NCBI GenBank assembly: GCA_900199555.1
Contig: FZQZ01000001.1
Coordinates: 248,001-312,000 of the forward strand
DNA length: 64,000 nt
Source: Prevotellaceae bacterium MN60
GTDB lineage: Bacteria; Bacteroidota; Bacteroidia; Bacteroidales; Bacteroidaceae
Direction: 5' to 3'
Below the pieces are notes generated by a model. The model was not told the DNA's origin and ran no database searches. It saw nothing but the letters and a program-made list of their open reading frames with translations. Positions within the stretch are counted from its first letter, which is position 1, and every line of letters begins with the position of its first letter. This document shows positions 7,731 through 17,048 of this stretch, piece by piece. The position numbers and the translations under genes are program-made.

Positions 7731-7789
7731 CTCTCGTTCGAGAAAAATCAAATAAAATTTGGTTTTCTTCTCACTTATTCGTACCTTTG
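7731..7789 (+). promoter_or_regulatory. valS promoter module with embedded hairpin (repeat family copy 1)
   Basis: It consists of CTCTCGTTCG (7731-7740), an A/T-rich hairpin (CAAAT-AAA-ATTTG), then TTTG (7758-7761), a 20-base spacer ending CTCACTTATTCG, and TACCTTTG (7782-7789). The same module occurs at 52001-52058 and 52074-52132 on the other strand, with different hairpin arms. Confidence 0.75.
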
Positions 7790-7812
7790 CAGCCATTATT
7801 ATAATAAGGTAT

Positions 7813-10527
7813 ATGGAATTAGCTAGCAAATACGACCCAAAAGAGGTCGAATCGAAATGGTATCAGTATTGGCTGGACAACAAATTGTTCGCCTCAAAAC
7901 CCGATGGACGTGAGCCCTACACCATCGTTATTCCACCACCCAACGTAACGGGTGTGCTGCATATGGGACATATGCTGAACAATACTATTCAGGATATTCT
8001 CATTCGTCGTGCCCGTATGGAGGGCAAGAATGCTTGTTGGGTACCAGGCACCGACCACGCCTCTATCGCAACAGAGGCCAAAGTGGTTAAGAAACTGGCC
8101 GAGCAGGGCATCAAGAAGCATGACCTGACACGCGACGAGTTCTTAAAGCATGCATGGGACTGGACTGACGAGCACGGTGGAATCATCCTGAAGCAGCTGC
8201 GCCGTCTGGGTGCTTCATGCGACTGGGACCGCACCGCCTTCACAATGGACGAGAAGCGCTCTGCAAGTGTCATCAAGGTATTTGTAGATCTCTATAACAA
8301 GGGATATATCTATCGTGGCCTGCGTATGGTCAACTGGGACCCCAAGGCGCTGACCGCTCTTTCTACCGAGGAGGTAATCTACAAAGAGGAGAAGTCTAAG
8401 CTATATCACCTGAAGTATTATGTGGCAGATCTGGAAACTCTTGATAACCTGGAAGAACTGGAGAAGGCTGGCAACATCATCCACAAGGATGAGAAGGGCT
8501 ACTATGCTGTAGTTGCTACCACACGTCCTGAGACTATCATGGGCGATACCGCTATGTGTATCAACCCCAAGGACGTAAAGAACCAGTGGCTGAAGGGCAA
8601 GAAGGTGATTGTACCTCTGGTAGGTCGCGTGATCCCCGTTATCGAAGACCGTTATGTAGACATCGAGTTCGGAACAGGCTGTCTGAAAGTAACTCCTGCT
8701 CACGACACCAACGACTACATGCTGGGTAAGACTCATAATCTGGAGACTATCGACATCTTCAATGCTGATGGTACTATCTCTGAGCAGTCACCTCTCTACG
8801 TAGGTATGGATCGCTTTGCATGCCGCAAGCAGATTGCCAAAGACTTGGAGGCTGCCGGACTGATGGAGCGCATTGAGGACTATACTAATAAGGTGGGCTA
8901 CTCTGAGCGTAACCCCGACACCGCTATCGAGCCACGTCTCTCATTGCAGTGGTTCCTCAAGATGAAGCACTTTGCCGACATCGCTCTGCCACCTGTAATG
9001 AATGATGAGCTAAAGTTCTATCCCGCCAAGTATAAGAATACCTACAAGAACTGGTTGGAGAATATTCAAGACTGGTGTATCTCTCGCCAGTTGTGGTGGG
9101 GACATCGCATTCCTGCCTACTACTACAACGAGAACGATGACTACGTAGTAGCCGAGAATGCAGAGAAGGCTCTTGAGTTGGCTCGCGAGAAGAGTGGCAA
9201 TGCAAACCTTCAGCTCTCAGACCTCAAGCAGGACGAGGACGCACTCGACACATGGTTCTCATCATGGTTGTGGCCAATCTCATTGTTCGACGGAATCAAC
9301 AATCCCGGCAACGAGGAAATCAACTACTACTACCCCACCTCAGACCTCGTAACAGGTCCAGACATCATCTTCTTCTGGGTAGCTCGTATGATTATGGCTG
9401 GTGAGGAATATCTGGGCAAGTTCCCCTTCAAAAACGTATATTTCACCGGTATCGTTCGCGACAAGCTGGGTCGTAAGATGTCTAAGTCACTGGGTAACTC
9501 ACCTGACCCCATCGACCTGATTGAGAAGTTTGGTGCCGATGGTGTACGTATGGGTATGATGCTGTCTGCTCCTGCTGGTAACGACATCCTCTTCGACGAG
9601 GCTCTGTGCGAGCAGGGACGTAACTTCAACAATAAGATTTGGAATGCCTTCCGCTTGGTTAAGGGCTGGCAGGTAGCTGATATCGAACAACCCGAAGCTG
9701 GCAAGACTGCTGTTGCTTGGTTTGACGCTAAGCTGAAGGCTGTGGGCGAGGAGATGCAAGACCTCTTCTCTAAGTATCGTATCTCTGAAGCTCTGATGGC
9801 TGTATATAAGTTGTTCTGGGACGAGTTCTCTAGCTGGTATCTGGAGATGGTGAAGCCTGCATATATCAATGGCGAGGCTCAGCCTATCGACCGTGCTACC
9901 TACGAAGCAACTCTGCGCTTCTTCGACATCCTGTTGAAGATGCTGCACCCCTTCATGCCATTCATCACTGAGGAATTGTGGCAGGCTCTCTACGAGCGTA
10001 ATGCTGGCGAGAGCATCATGCGCGAAAGCCTCGTATTGGACAAGATTACTGCTGAAGACGAGAAGTTGCTCGGTGACATCGAACTGGTTAAGCAGATTGT
10101 CTCTGGCATCCGTATGGTACGTAACCAGAAGAACATTGCTCCTAAGGAGGCATTGGAGTTGCAGGCTGTAGCACAGAACCGCTATGAGGCATACAACGCT
10201 GTTATCACTAAGATGGCCAACGTAAGTGCTATCAATGTAGTAACAGAGAAGGATGCTACTGCAAGTGCCTTCATGATTGGTACCGATGAATTTGCAATAC
10301 CTCTGGGTAATATGATTGATATCGATGCAGAAATCGAGAAAATGGAGGCTCAGCTGAAGCACCTCGAAGGTTTCTTGCAGGGCGTTATGAAGAAGCTCTC
10401 TAATGAGCGCTTTGTTGCCAACGCTCCTGAGGCCGTAGTAGCTATGGAGCGCAAGAAGCAGAGCGACTCAGAAGAGAAGATTGCTGCACTACGCGAGTCT
10501 ATCGCTGCCTTAAAAGCGCAAAAGTAA
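7813..10527 (+). CDS. valS: Valyl-tRNA synthetase
   Basis: 904 residues from the ATG at 7813 ([20 protein letters not shown]); the in-frame ATG at 7759 lies inside the promoter. It is a class I synthetase: the HIGH signature is [14 protein letters not shown], the editing (CP1) domain contains the [13 protein letters not shown] motif, and KMSKS occurs in [16 protein letters not shown]-terminal coiled coil ([18 protein letters not shown]...) is the usual ValRS tRNA-binding arm. It charges tRNA-Val in the cytoplasm. TAATAAGGTAT stands directly before the start. Confidence 0.97.
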   Translation: MELASKYDPKEVESKWYQYWLDNKLFASKPDGREPYTIVIPPPNVTGVLHMGHMLNNTIQDILIRRARMEGKNACWVPGTDHASIATEAKVVKKLAEQGIKKHDLTRDEFLKHAWDWTDEHGGIILKQLRRLGASCDWDRTAFTMDEKRSASVIKVFVDLYNKGYIYRGLRMVNWDPKALTALSTEEVIYKEEKSKLYHLKYYVADLETLDNLEELEKAGNIIHKDEKGYYAVVATTRPETIMGDTAMCINPKDVKNQWLKGKKVIVPLVGRVIPVIEDRYVDIEFGTGCLKVTPAHDTNDYMLGKTHNLETIDIFNADGTISEQSPLYVGMDRFACRKQIAKDLEAAGLMERIEDYTNKVGYSERNPDTAIEPRLSLQWFLKMKHFADIALPPVMNDELKFYPAKYKNTYKNWLENIQDWCISRQLWWGHRIPAYYYNENDDYVVAENAEKALELAREKSGNANLQLSDLKQDEDALDTWFSSWLWPISLFDGINNPGNEEINYYYPTSDLVTGPDIIFFWVARMIMAGEEYLGKFPFKNVYFTGIVRDKLGRKMSKSLGNSPDPIDLIEKFGADGVRMGMMLSAPAGNDILFDEALCEQGRNFNNKIWNAFRLVKGWQVADIEQPEAGKTAVAWFDAKLKAVGEEMQDLFSKYRISEALMAVYKLFWDEFSSWYLEMVKPAYINGEAQPIDRATYEATLRFFDILLKMLHPFMPFITEELWQALYERNAGESIMRESLVLDKITAEDEKLLGDIELVKQIVSGIRMVRNQKNIAPKEALELQAVAQNRYEAYNAVITKMANVSAINVVTEKDATASAFMIGTDEFAIPLGNMIDIDAEIEKMEAQLKHLEGFLQGVMKKLSNERFVANAPEAVVAMERKKQSDSEEKIAALRESIAALKAQK

Positions 10528-10550
10528 ACATCGCAATAAAGCAAATAAGA

Positions 10551-10588
10551 AAGCGAGGAAGTCTCAGAACTTCCTCGCTTTTCTTTAT
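10551..10588 (+). terminator. valS intrinsic terminator
   Basis: AAGCGAGGAAGT (10551-10562) pairs perfectly with ACTTCCTCGCTT (10569-10580), followed by a T-rich run. It lies just past the valS stop. Confidence 0.85.
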
Positions 10589-10629
10589 ACTCACCAAAAA
10601 CTGAGTAAGCGTAGAAATAAACAGATATC

Positions 10630-10977
10630 TTAACGGAGTCTATCTGCTGCCTTCACCAGCTTCTCGTCAGCCATCACTCCTCTTCGAGCTAACAGACAAA
10701 GAATAGCTGCAATAATAGGCATACATGCCGTTATAGGTAAAGACTCTGCTGCGCCCTGCTGCATCGTTACTGCTAACGCTACATACCAAGCCAGATTGAC
10801 AAGGATGGCAGCCAGACATAGATTGGCCTGCATGGGGCGACGCTTAAACAGGAAGATGGCTATAAGACTAATAGCCGAAGCCAATATCTGCATACCGAAT
10901 AGCACCCAAGATTGGAAATGGACCATACCAAGGATAACGGCAATAAGCAGAAAAAGGGTTTGCTTACGCTGAATCAT
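10630..10977 (-). CDS. DUF4293-family membrane protein
   Basis: 115 residues with the family opening MIQRKQTLFLLIAVILG and four hydrophobic helices (about 7-20, 26-43, 50-69, 78-96). It ends ADEKLVKAADRLR, typical of DUF4293. It follows the omega-subunit gene by three bases, a grouping common in Bacteroidetes. No biochemical role is known. Confidence 0.8.
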   Translation of the reverse strand: MIQRKQTLFLLIAVILGMVHFQSWVLFGMQILASAISLIAIFLFKRRPMQANLCLAAILVNLAWYVALAVTMQQGAAESLPITACMPIIAAILCLLARRGVMADEKLVKAADRLR

Positions 10978-10980
10978 AGC

Positions 10981-11328
10981 TTACAAACGATCTTCGTTGG
11001 CAGCCTGCTGCTCACGAGCAGGATCGCGCCAATATACCTTGCCCTCAATAAACTCCTGAGTAGCCAACAATGAGGGTTTTGGCAACTTCTCATAGTAACG
11101 AGAAATCTCAATCTGCTCACGGTTCTCGAAGACCTCCTCTAGAGAGTCGTTGTATGAAGCGAACTCTGCGAGCTTCTTTGACAGGTCGTCCTTAATCTGA
11201 ACGCTAATCTGATTAGCGCGCTTAGAGATAATTGCTACACTCTCGTAGATATTACCTGTCTCATCGCAAAGATCCATGATGTTACGGGTCACTGTATTGA
11301 CCGGTGCTTTTGACTTCTTGTAATCCAT
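10981..11328 (-). CDS. rpoZ: RNA polymerase omega subunit (Bacteroidetes type)
   Basis: 115 residues. The N-terminal half NIMDLCDETGNIYESVAIISKRANQIS matches the omega/Rpb6 core, in which a YE(S/A)V..I.KRA helix contacts beta-prime. The C-terminal KPSLLATQEFIEGKVYW is characteristic of the Bacteroidetes form. It would stabilise assembly of RNA polymerase. It is the middle gene of the bamD-rpoZ-DUF4293 operon. Confidence 0.85.
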   Translation of the reverse strand: MDYKKSKAPVNTVTRNIMDLCDETGNIYESVAIISKRANQISVQIKDDLSKKLAEFASYNDSLEEVFENREQIEISRYYEKLPKPSLLATQEFIEGKVYWRDPAREQQAANEDRL

Positions 11329-11377
11329 ATTATATATTTACATTTAAACTATTTGCTATTCAATTACTATTTAACCG

Positions 11378-12205
11378 TTAGTCTTTCGTCACTAACTTGC
11401 ATTTCTCGATATATTCCTGAGCAGTCTTGCACTCCTTAGACTCAGGAAACTCGTTGAGGAATCCATAACATTCGTCCTCGGCATCACGATAGCGATCTAC
11501 CTTCTTCTCCTCAGAACTATTCTTTGCCAAATAGTACTTGCTCTTCATAATCAACACTGAGAAATCCTCACGCTTATCGGTATAAGGATAGGTCTTCAGC
11601 GCATTTTGTGCTGTGATGATACAAGCCTCATAGTTAGATTCGGTATTGGCATTGATATTACCAAAATAACCTCCGAGGTTGTAGTAGAGTTTAGCAGAGA
11701 GCAGCTCCTTCTGTACAAGATTGTCCTGCAACTTAAAAAGATGATCCTGAGCAGCAGAACGCAGTTGTGAATCAGGGTAGTAATCAATAAAATTCTGGTA
11801 AGCAGTGATAGCGCCTACGGTAGGAGTCTGATCCAAACGTGGCTCAGGCACGCTCTCATATAGCGACTGACCAATATAGAAAGCAGACTGCTCTGCATAA
11901 TCGCCCTTGGGATAGCTCTGGAAATACTTTCTGAAAGTAGCACTAGCAAGCTCATAGTCGCGATTATTGTACTGAGCCAACGCCAACATGTAGAGACTTT
12001 CCTGTGCATTATTGCGTCCCTTCTGTGCTATCACCACATCCTGCAACAAAGTAGATGCATGGTCGAATTTACCCATTGCAAAATACTGCTTGGCACATTC
12101 GTACTTATATGTGACATCCTGGGACATATATATCCTATTGAATTCGTTAGCACATCCCGAGAACAAGGAGGCCACCAAAAGTGCAATAATGACGTTTTTC
12201 TTCAT
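11378..12205 (-). CDS. bamD: Outer membrane assembly lipoprotein BamD
   Basis: 275 residues from the ATG at 12205, which opens the lipoprotein signal MKKNVIIALLVASLFSGC with lipobox FSGC; the longer frame to 12319 passes through the promoter. The mature part is built of TPR helices (YECAKQYFAMGKFDHASTLL, YNNRDYELASATFRKYFQSYPKG, YQNFIDYYPDSQL), as in BamD/YfiO. It is a periplasm-facing part of the BAM complex that inserts beta-barrels. Confidence 0.9.
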   Translation of the reverse strand: MKKNVIIALLVASLFSGCANEFNRIYMSQDVTYKYECAKQYFAMGKFDHASTLLQDVVIAQKGRNNAQESLYMLALAQYNNRDYELASATFRKYFQSYPKGDYAEQSAFYIGQSLYESVPEPRLDQTPTVGAITAYQNFIDYYPDSQLRSAAQDHLFKLQDNLVQKELLSAKLYYNLGGYFGNINANTESNYEACIITAQNALKTYPYTDKREDFSVLIMKSKYYLAKNSSEEKKVDRYRDAEDECYGFLNEFPESKECKTAQEYIEKCKLVTKD

Positions 12206-12226
12206 GTTAGAATCAAATTTGACGTG

Positions 12227-12258
12227 CAAAATTACGCATTTTTGATGAGAAAAACAAA
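12227..12258 (-). promoter_or_regulatory. bamD-rpoZ operon promoter
   Basis: TTTG (12255-12258), a 20-base spacer and TAATTTTG (12227-12234) on the minus strand. The uvrB -7 box lies 75 bases away on the opposite strand. Confidence 0.8.
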
Positions 12259-12308
12259 GTTTTTTGATAAAAATTAGGATTATGGACACTGAATTAGGAA
12301 ATATTTCG

Positions 12309-12316
12309 TAATTTTG
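12309..12316 (+). promoter_or_regulatory. uvrB -7 box, probably giving a leaderless mRNA
   Basis: TAATTTTG ends 8 bases before the uvrB ATG, so transcription should begin within a few bases of the start codon. No clear -33 TTTG is seen. Confidence 0.6.
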
Positions 12317-12324
12317 CACAACTT

Positions 12325-14349
12325 ATGGACTTTCAACTCACTTCAAAATACAAACCAACGGGCGACCAGCCTGAAGCCATTCGACAATTGACGGATGGAA
12401 TCAAGCATGGTGACAAAGCGCAGGTATTGTTGGGCGTTACGGGCTCTGGTAAGACCTTTACCGTTGCCAACGTTATTGCCAACATTGGAAAACCTACGCT
12501 CATACTATCTCACAACAAAACGCTAGCAGCCCAATTGTATGAAGAGATGCGAGGTTTCTTTCCCGATAATGCGGTAGAATATTATGTCAGTTATTATGAC
12601 TACTATCAGCCTGAGGCATACCTACCCACTACCGACACTTATATCGAAAAGGACTTAGCCATCAACGAGGAAATTGACCGTTTAAGACTCAGTGCGGTAA
12701 GTGCCCTAATGTCTGGTCGCAAAGACGTCATCGTCATATCTTCCGTATCTTGTATCTATGGTATGGGAAGTCCTGTCGCCTTGAATGAGAACATCATCGA
12801 AATTCATAAAGGACAAATTATAGACCGTAACGCACTGTTAAGGAAATTGGTAGCAGCGTTATACACCAGAAACGACCTAGAATTGAAACGTGGTTGTTTC
12901 CGAGTTAAAGGCGACATCGTTGATATCGCGATGGCTTATAGTGAGGCTATCCTGCGCATCACCTTCTGGGATGATGAGATTGACAGCATTGAGGAGTTGA
13001 ACTGCATGGACATGCATCGTATGGCAACATTTAACGAGTACAAGCTCTACCCTGCCAACCTTTTCATGACCACGCAAGAGCAAACGAACATCGCCATCAG
13101 ACAGATACAAGACGACCTCGTAAAACAGATTGCCTTCTTTGAAGAAGTAGGCGACAACATCAAGGCGCAACGCATCAAAGAACGCGTAGAGTATGACATG
13201 GAGATGATTAAGGAACTAGGCCACTGCTCAGGTATCGAGAACTATTCACGATATTTCGATGGTCGTCAAGCTGGCGAACGCCCCTACTGTCTTCTTGACT
13301 TCTTCCCTGATGACTATCTATTGGTTATTGACGAGAGCCACGTTAGTGTACCTCAGATTGGAGCCATGTATGGTGGCGACCGTGCTCGCAAGACCAACCT
13401 CGTAGAGTATGGTTTCCGTCTTCCTGCCGCCTTCGACAATCGTCCATTGACATTTGACGAATTCCAGCAGATGACCAATCAGGTAATCTACGTCTCTGCA
13501 ACGCCTGCCGACTACGAATTAAATGAGGCGGAGGGTATCGTTGTAGAGCAGGTAATACGTCCTACTGGACTATTAGACCCTGAGATAGAAGTTCGTCCAA
13601 CGGAGAATCAGATTGACGACCTGATGGACGAGATTCAACAGCGCATCCAACATCAGGAGCGCGTCCTCGTAACCACACTAACCAAACGTATGGCAGAGGA
13701 GCTAAGCGAATACCTGCTGAACCACGGCATTCAAACAGCCTATATCCATAGCGAAGTAACCACACTCGAACGTGTGAAGATTCTAGAGAACTTACGCAAT
13801 GGCACCTACGATGTATTGGTGGGTGTAAACCTTCTGCGTGAAGGCCTCGACCTGCCCGAGGTATCATTAGTAGCCATCTTGGATGCCGACAAGGAAGGTT
13901 TTCTTCGCTCTCATCGCAGTCTTACGCAGACGGCAGGTCGTGCAGCTCGTAATGTTAACGGAAAGGTCATTATGTATGCCGACACCATCACAGCCTCTAT
14001 GCAACTAACCATAGACGAGACATTACGTCGTCGCAATAAGCAGCTGAAATACAACGAAGAACACGGCATCACCCCCACCCAAATCAAGAAAGCACTAACC
14101 GCATCGCTTATCAGCGGAGAGACTTCTGATGCCAAAGAGCTACAACGTGCCAATATCAGCAGCACATCTAATTCTATGGCATTTGCAGCAGATCCTATCG
14201 TCGAACAGATGACGCGCCCACAGCTGGAGAAGAGTATTGCAGAGACTACCCGTCTGATGAAGGAAGCTGCCAAAAAGCTAGACTTCCTGCAAGCTGCCCA
14301 ATATCGCGACGAAATCATTCGTCTACAAAAGGAATTAGAGTTAAAATAA
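12325..14349 (+). CDS. uvrB: Excinuclease ABC subunit B
   Basis: 674 residues, full length. Walker A is LLGVTGSGKTFTVANV (about residues 36-51). The beta-hairpin region has YYVSYYDYYQPEAYLP, the helicase motifs include VIDESHVSVPQ and GVNLLREGLDLPEVSLVAILDADKEGFLRS, and a C-terminal UVR domain (MKEAAKKLDFLQAAQYRDEI) binds UvrC. It verifies DNA damage after UvrA loading in nucleotide excision repair. No SOS-type operator is obvious. It stands alone, divergent from bamD. Confidence 0.97.
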   Translation: MDFQLTSKYKPTGDQPEAIRQLTDGIKHGDKAQVLLGVTGSGKTFTVANVIANIGKPTLILSHNKTLAAQLYEEMRGFFPDNAVEYYVSYYDYYQPEAYLPTTDTYIEKDLAINEEIDRLRLSAVSALMSGRKDVIVISSVSCIYGMGSPVALNENIIEIHKGQIIDRNALLRKLVAALYTRNDLELKRGCFRVKGDIVDIAMAYSEAILRITFWDDEIDSIEELNCMDMHRMATFNEYKLYPANLFMTTQEQTNIAIRQIQDDLVKQIAFFEEVGDNIKAQRIKERVEYDMEMIKELGHCSGIENYSRYFDGRQAGERPYCLLDFFPDDYLLVIDESHVSVPQIGAMYGGDRARKTNLVEYGFRLPAAFDNRPLTFDEFQQMTNQVIYVSATPADYELNEAEGIVVEQVIRPTGLLDPEIEVRPTENQIDDLMDEIQQRIQHQERVLVTTLTKRMAEELSEYLLNHGIQTAYIHSEVTTLERVKILENLRNGTYDVLVGVNLLREGLDLPEVSLVAILDADKEGFLRSHRSLTQTAGRAARNVNGKVIMYADTITASMQLTIDETLRRRNKQLKYNEEHGITPTQIKKALTASLISGETSDAKELQRANISSTSNSMAFAADPIVEQMTRPQLEKSIAETTRLMKEAAKKLDFLQAAQYRDEIIRLQKELELK

Positions 14350-14380
14350 TAGCAAACTCCAAGAAAATCAGAGATAAAAG

Positions 14381-14411
14381 TTGGTTATCTACATTTTTAT
14401 TTGTACCTTTG
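14381..14411 (+). promoter_or_regulatory. Promoter of the GH30 gene
   Basis: TTGG (14381-14384), a 19-base spacer and TACCTTTG (14404-14411), followed by a ~50-base leader. Confidence 0.7.
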
Positions 14412-14465
14412 CGCCCCGTATAACCTAATTACATTTTTACATCAATATTACAAATACCAACATCA

Positions 14466-16007
14466 ATGAAAAGAATCTTTACTTCTGTTATCTTGTTGTT
14501 AACAGCCGTAGTAGGTATTCAAGCTGCGACGAGAACCAACAAAATAACCGTAAAAAGTACTCGCATGCAGACTATCACAGGTTTTGGTGCAGCCTGCTGC
14601 GATGGAGCCATGTGCCCTTATGCAACAGACACGCAGCCAGTTAAGCTTCTCTACGGCGACGTTTCTCCTATTGGACTGAACATTATGCGTATGGAAATCT
14701 CGCCCAACTTTGAAGGTGATGTCAAAGTACCAGAATGGAACAATTGGGACTCACCATACGACTGGAATGGCTCATTGCCTTCTGCAAAGATAGTCAAGCA
14801 GCGTGGCGGAATCGTATTCGGCACACCTTGGTCTCCTCCCGGTGAATACAAGACCAATGGTAGTGCGCAGGGTGGTAATGCCGAAGACCAAGGTAATATC
14901 AAAGCTAAGTTACGCGAGGACTGCTATGACAAGTTCTTCCCTTGGCTGAATTCTTTCTTGGACTGGATGCATTCTAAAGGCGTTGATGTTGATGCCGTAT
15001 CTATTCAGAATGAGCCAGACTGGTGGGTTAGTTACTCAGGCTGTCTCTACGACCCAGAGGACTTGGTAAACCTTGTCAAAAACTATGCATACATGCTGGA
15101 TCGCGATAGTCATCCCGGCGTACGACTGATTAGCGGAGAGAGCCTAGGTTTCACTCAGAACTATACCGACCCTCTCATGCAGGATGCCGCATGTCGCGAA
15201 CAGATTGACATCGTGGCTGGACACCTCTATGGTCATGCTCCTCTTACCTACATGAAAGAATCTGCTAAACTCCCTCTACAGTATGGCAAAGAGGTTTGGA
15301 TGACAGAACATTCCTCTACCGACAATATTGGTGAGCGTCTGCCCACTTGGCACGAGAACTTAATATTTGCCGAAGAACTCAATGAATGCATGCTAGCTGG
15401 CGCTACTGGCTATATCTATTGGTATATGCGCGCCCACTGGGCATTTGTAAGTACAGGAGAGGCTAAATACGGTGAAGGAAATAAAGTAAAGAACAAGCTA
15501 TTACCTCGTGCGTATGTAATGTCTCACTTTGCTAAGCATGTTACAGGTTCTACTCGCCTAAAAACTTCTGCCGACAGAACTACAGGAGAAGGCTATTCTA
15601 CAGAATACTCAGCATACGTAAAGGGAGATTCACTTATTGTGATGGCTATAGATACGACACAAACCGCATATAATTTGCAAATAACTCTTCCATACAAAGT
15701 TAAGAGTGGTACTCATCTTTTATCTTCTGGCAATGAAACTGAGAATCTTTGCCAGCAGTCGGCGATAGAAATTGCAATGCCATCAGACGTCATAACCGTT
15801 GAGATGCCTGCTCGCAGCCTCAATACTTATATCTTTATGATTGACAAGGGTAGCACGGCTATCGAGAACGTAAAGCAGGATGACGAAGATGATGATGCTA
15901 GTCCAAAGACTTACTACGACCTTCAAGGACGACGATTAGACAATCCACGCGGACTCTGTATCGAGCGTAGCGCTAACGGAAAGTCTCGCAAAGTCATGAT
16001 GGATTAA
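14466..16007 (+). CDS. Secreted glycoside hydrolase family 30 (xylanase/glucosidase-like)
   Basis: 513 residues with signal peptide MKRIFTSVILLLTAVVGIQA. The GH30 (beta/alpha)8 barrel contains the conserved ITGFGAACCDGA start, the acid/base Glu183 in SIQNEPD and the nucleophile Glu281 in WMTEHSS. A beta-sandwich side domain follows (about 370-455). The C-terminal YYDLQGRRLDNPRGLCIER resembles the short tail found on many Prevotella exported enzymes. The family acts on beta-glucans, glucuronoxylan or glucosylceramides; the substrate cannot be set from sequence alone. Confidence 0.85.
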   Translation: MKRIFTSVILLLTAVVGIQAATRTNKITVKSTRMQTITGFGAACCDGAMCPYATDTQPVKLLYGDVSPIGLNIMRMEISPNFEGDVKVPEWNNWDSPYDWNGSLPSAKIVKQRGGIVFGTPWSPPGEYKTNGSAQGGNAEDQGNIKAKLREDCYDKFFPWLNSFLDWMHSKGVDVDAVSIQNEPDWWVSYSGCLYDPEDLVNLVKNYAYMLDRDSHPGVRLISGESLGFTQNYTDPLMQDAACREQIDIVAGHLYGHAPLTYMKESAKLPLQYGKEVWMTEHSSTDNIGERLPTWHENLIFAEELNECMLAGATGYIYWYMRAHWAFVSTGEAKYGEGNKVKNKLLPRAYVMSHFAKHVTGSTRLKTSADRTTGEGYSTEYSAYVKGDSLIVMAIDTTQTAYNLQITLPYKVKSGTHLLSSGNETENLCQQSAIEIAMPSDVITVEMPARSLNTYIFMIDKGSTAIENVKQDDEDDDASPKTYYDLQGRRLDNPRGLCIERSANGKSRKVMMD

Positions 16008-16033
16008 TAGCAATCACTATTAACAAATATAGC

Positions 16034-16085
16034 TTCTAGGTTCTCCTAGGCAATCTCTACTTAATGATTGTCTGAGAGAACCTAG
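16034..16085. repeat. CTAGG-type intergenic hairpin
   Basis: CTAGGTTCTC (16034-16043) pairs with GAGAACCTAG (16076-16085). Inside, GCAATC pairs with GATTGTC. Similar CTAGG-rich dyads stand in other gaps (24040-24065, 55620-55653). Confidence 0.55.
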
Positions 16086-16117
16086 TTCTTATTCAACAAG
16101 TCGTAATACACCATGCT

Positions 16118-16161
16118 CGTATCCGTAATCTTCGACCTAGATATATTACGGATACGTTTTT
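16118..16161 (+). terminator. Intrinsic terminator after the GH30 gene
   Basis: CGTATCCGTAAT (16118-16129) and ATTACGGATACG (16145-16156) form a perfect 12-bp stem followed by five T. Confidence 0.8.
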
Positions 16162-16202
16162 AACTCATATAGGACTTTTTATACAAAATTAATTGGTTAA
16201 TA

Positions 16203-16233
16203 TTGGATAATTCAGAAAAAAGCCGTACCTTTG
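16203..16233 (+). promoter_or_regulatory. Promoter of the DUF4468/porin operon
   Basis: TTGG (16203-16206), a 19-base spacer and TACCTTTG (16226-16233). Confidence 0.7.
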
Positions 16234-16272
16234 TAGTCCTGAATTAAGACAACAACAAAAGACATCAAAGAC

Positions 16273-16881
16273 ATGAAAAAGAATGTTATCATAGCTCTTA
16301 TTGCACTGCTACCAATGGGTGTATGGGCACAAGACAACTCATGGGAGAAGCCCGAAGTAGAACAAACCACCAAAGCAAACAAGGACGCCAAGTATTTAAA
16401 AGGTGCGGTGCCCGAGGTTAATGGTAAGGTTGTATTCAGCATAACTATTGAGGCCCCAGGTAAGAGTGCTGCAAACATCTATGATATCATCTACAAATAT
16501 ATGCAGAAGATGACGACTGAAGAAAATCACTTGAGCCACAACTTCCTGAAAGAAGATAAAGACAAGCACGAATTGTCGGCTCTCTTTGAAGAGTGGTTGG
16601 TATTCAAATCATCAAAGCTGGAACTTGACCGCACACGTATGTCTTATGCTTTTGAGGTAAAATGTGAGGATGGACGTGCAATCGTGACAATAAGCCATAT
16701 TCGCTATGTATATGACGAAGCACGCAAAGCGAAGCGCTACGTAGCCGAGAATTGGATTACAGATAAAGAGGCACTTAACAAGAAGGGAACTCGCCTAACG
16801 CCTCTGTCACGCAAGTTCCGTCGTAAGACTGTTGACCGCAAAGATTTCCTGTTTAACAAGATTGAGAGTCTGTTGAAATGA
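16273..16881 (+). CDS. Secreted DUF4468-like protein
   Basis: 202 residues with signal peptide MKKNVIIALIALLPMGVWAQ. The mature part has the layout of DUF4468: VVFSITIEAPGKSAANIYDIIYKYMQKM, a central strand-rich stretch with FEVKCEDGRAIVTISHIRYVYD, and a basic tail. DUF4468 proteins are periplasmic or surface proteins of Bacteroidetes with no known activity. The stop overlaps the next start by ATGA (16878-16881), so the three genes to 19402 are translationally coupled. Confidence 0.7.
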   Translation: MKKNVIIALIALLPMGVWAQDNSWEKPEVEQTTKANKDAKYLKGAVPEVNGKVVFSITIEAPGKSAANIYDIIYKYMQKMTTEENHLSHNFLKEDKDKHELSALFEEWLVFKSSKLELDRTRMSYAFEVKCEDGRAIVTISHIRYVYDEARKAKRYVAENWITDKEALNKKGTRLTPLSRKFRRKTVDRKDFLFNKIESLLK

Positions 16882-17048
16882 GTCTGAAGGTTATTCGAAA
16901 CTGGATGAACCTGATTTTCATCCTTTGTGCTGCCGTGGGCATGTACGTATATTTCCAAGGTAGCCGCGAAACGGGAACTTATATTATACTTGGCTCTATA
17001 ATAATCAAGTTTGTGGAGTCGGGATTGAGAATGATAAAATCATCATGA
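16878..17048 (+). CDS. Small membrane protein, 56 residues
   Basis: This frame reads MSLKVIRNWMNLIFILCAAV... and ends GLRMIKSS. It overlaps both neighbours by ATGA (16878-16881 and 17045-17048), which is strong evidence that it is translated. It has two predicted membrane helices (about 11-26 and 35-50) joined by a short polar turn FQGSRETG. No family is recognised. Its place between a secreted protein and a porin suggests a role in the envelope. Confidence 0.75.
   Translation: MSLKVIRNWMNLIFILCAAVGMYVYFQGSRETGTYIILGSIIIKFVESGLRMIKSS

Noticed and set aside
9499-10362. Long (287-codon) minus-strand frame inside valS
   Set aside because: The valS frame is unmistakable by motif along its whole length; the opposite frame is a codon-bias shadow.
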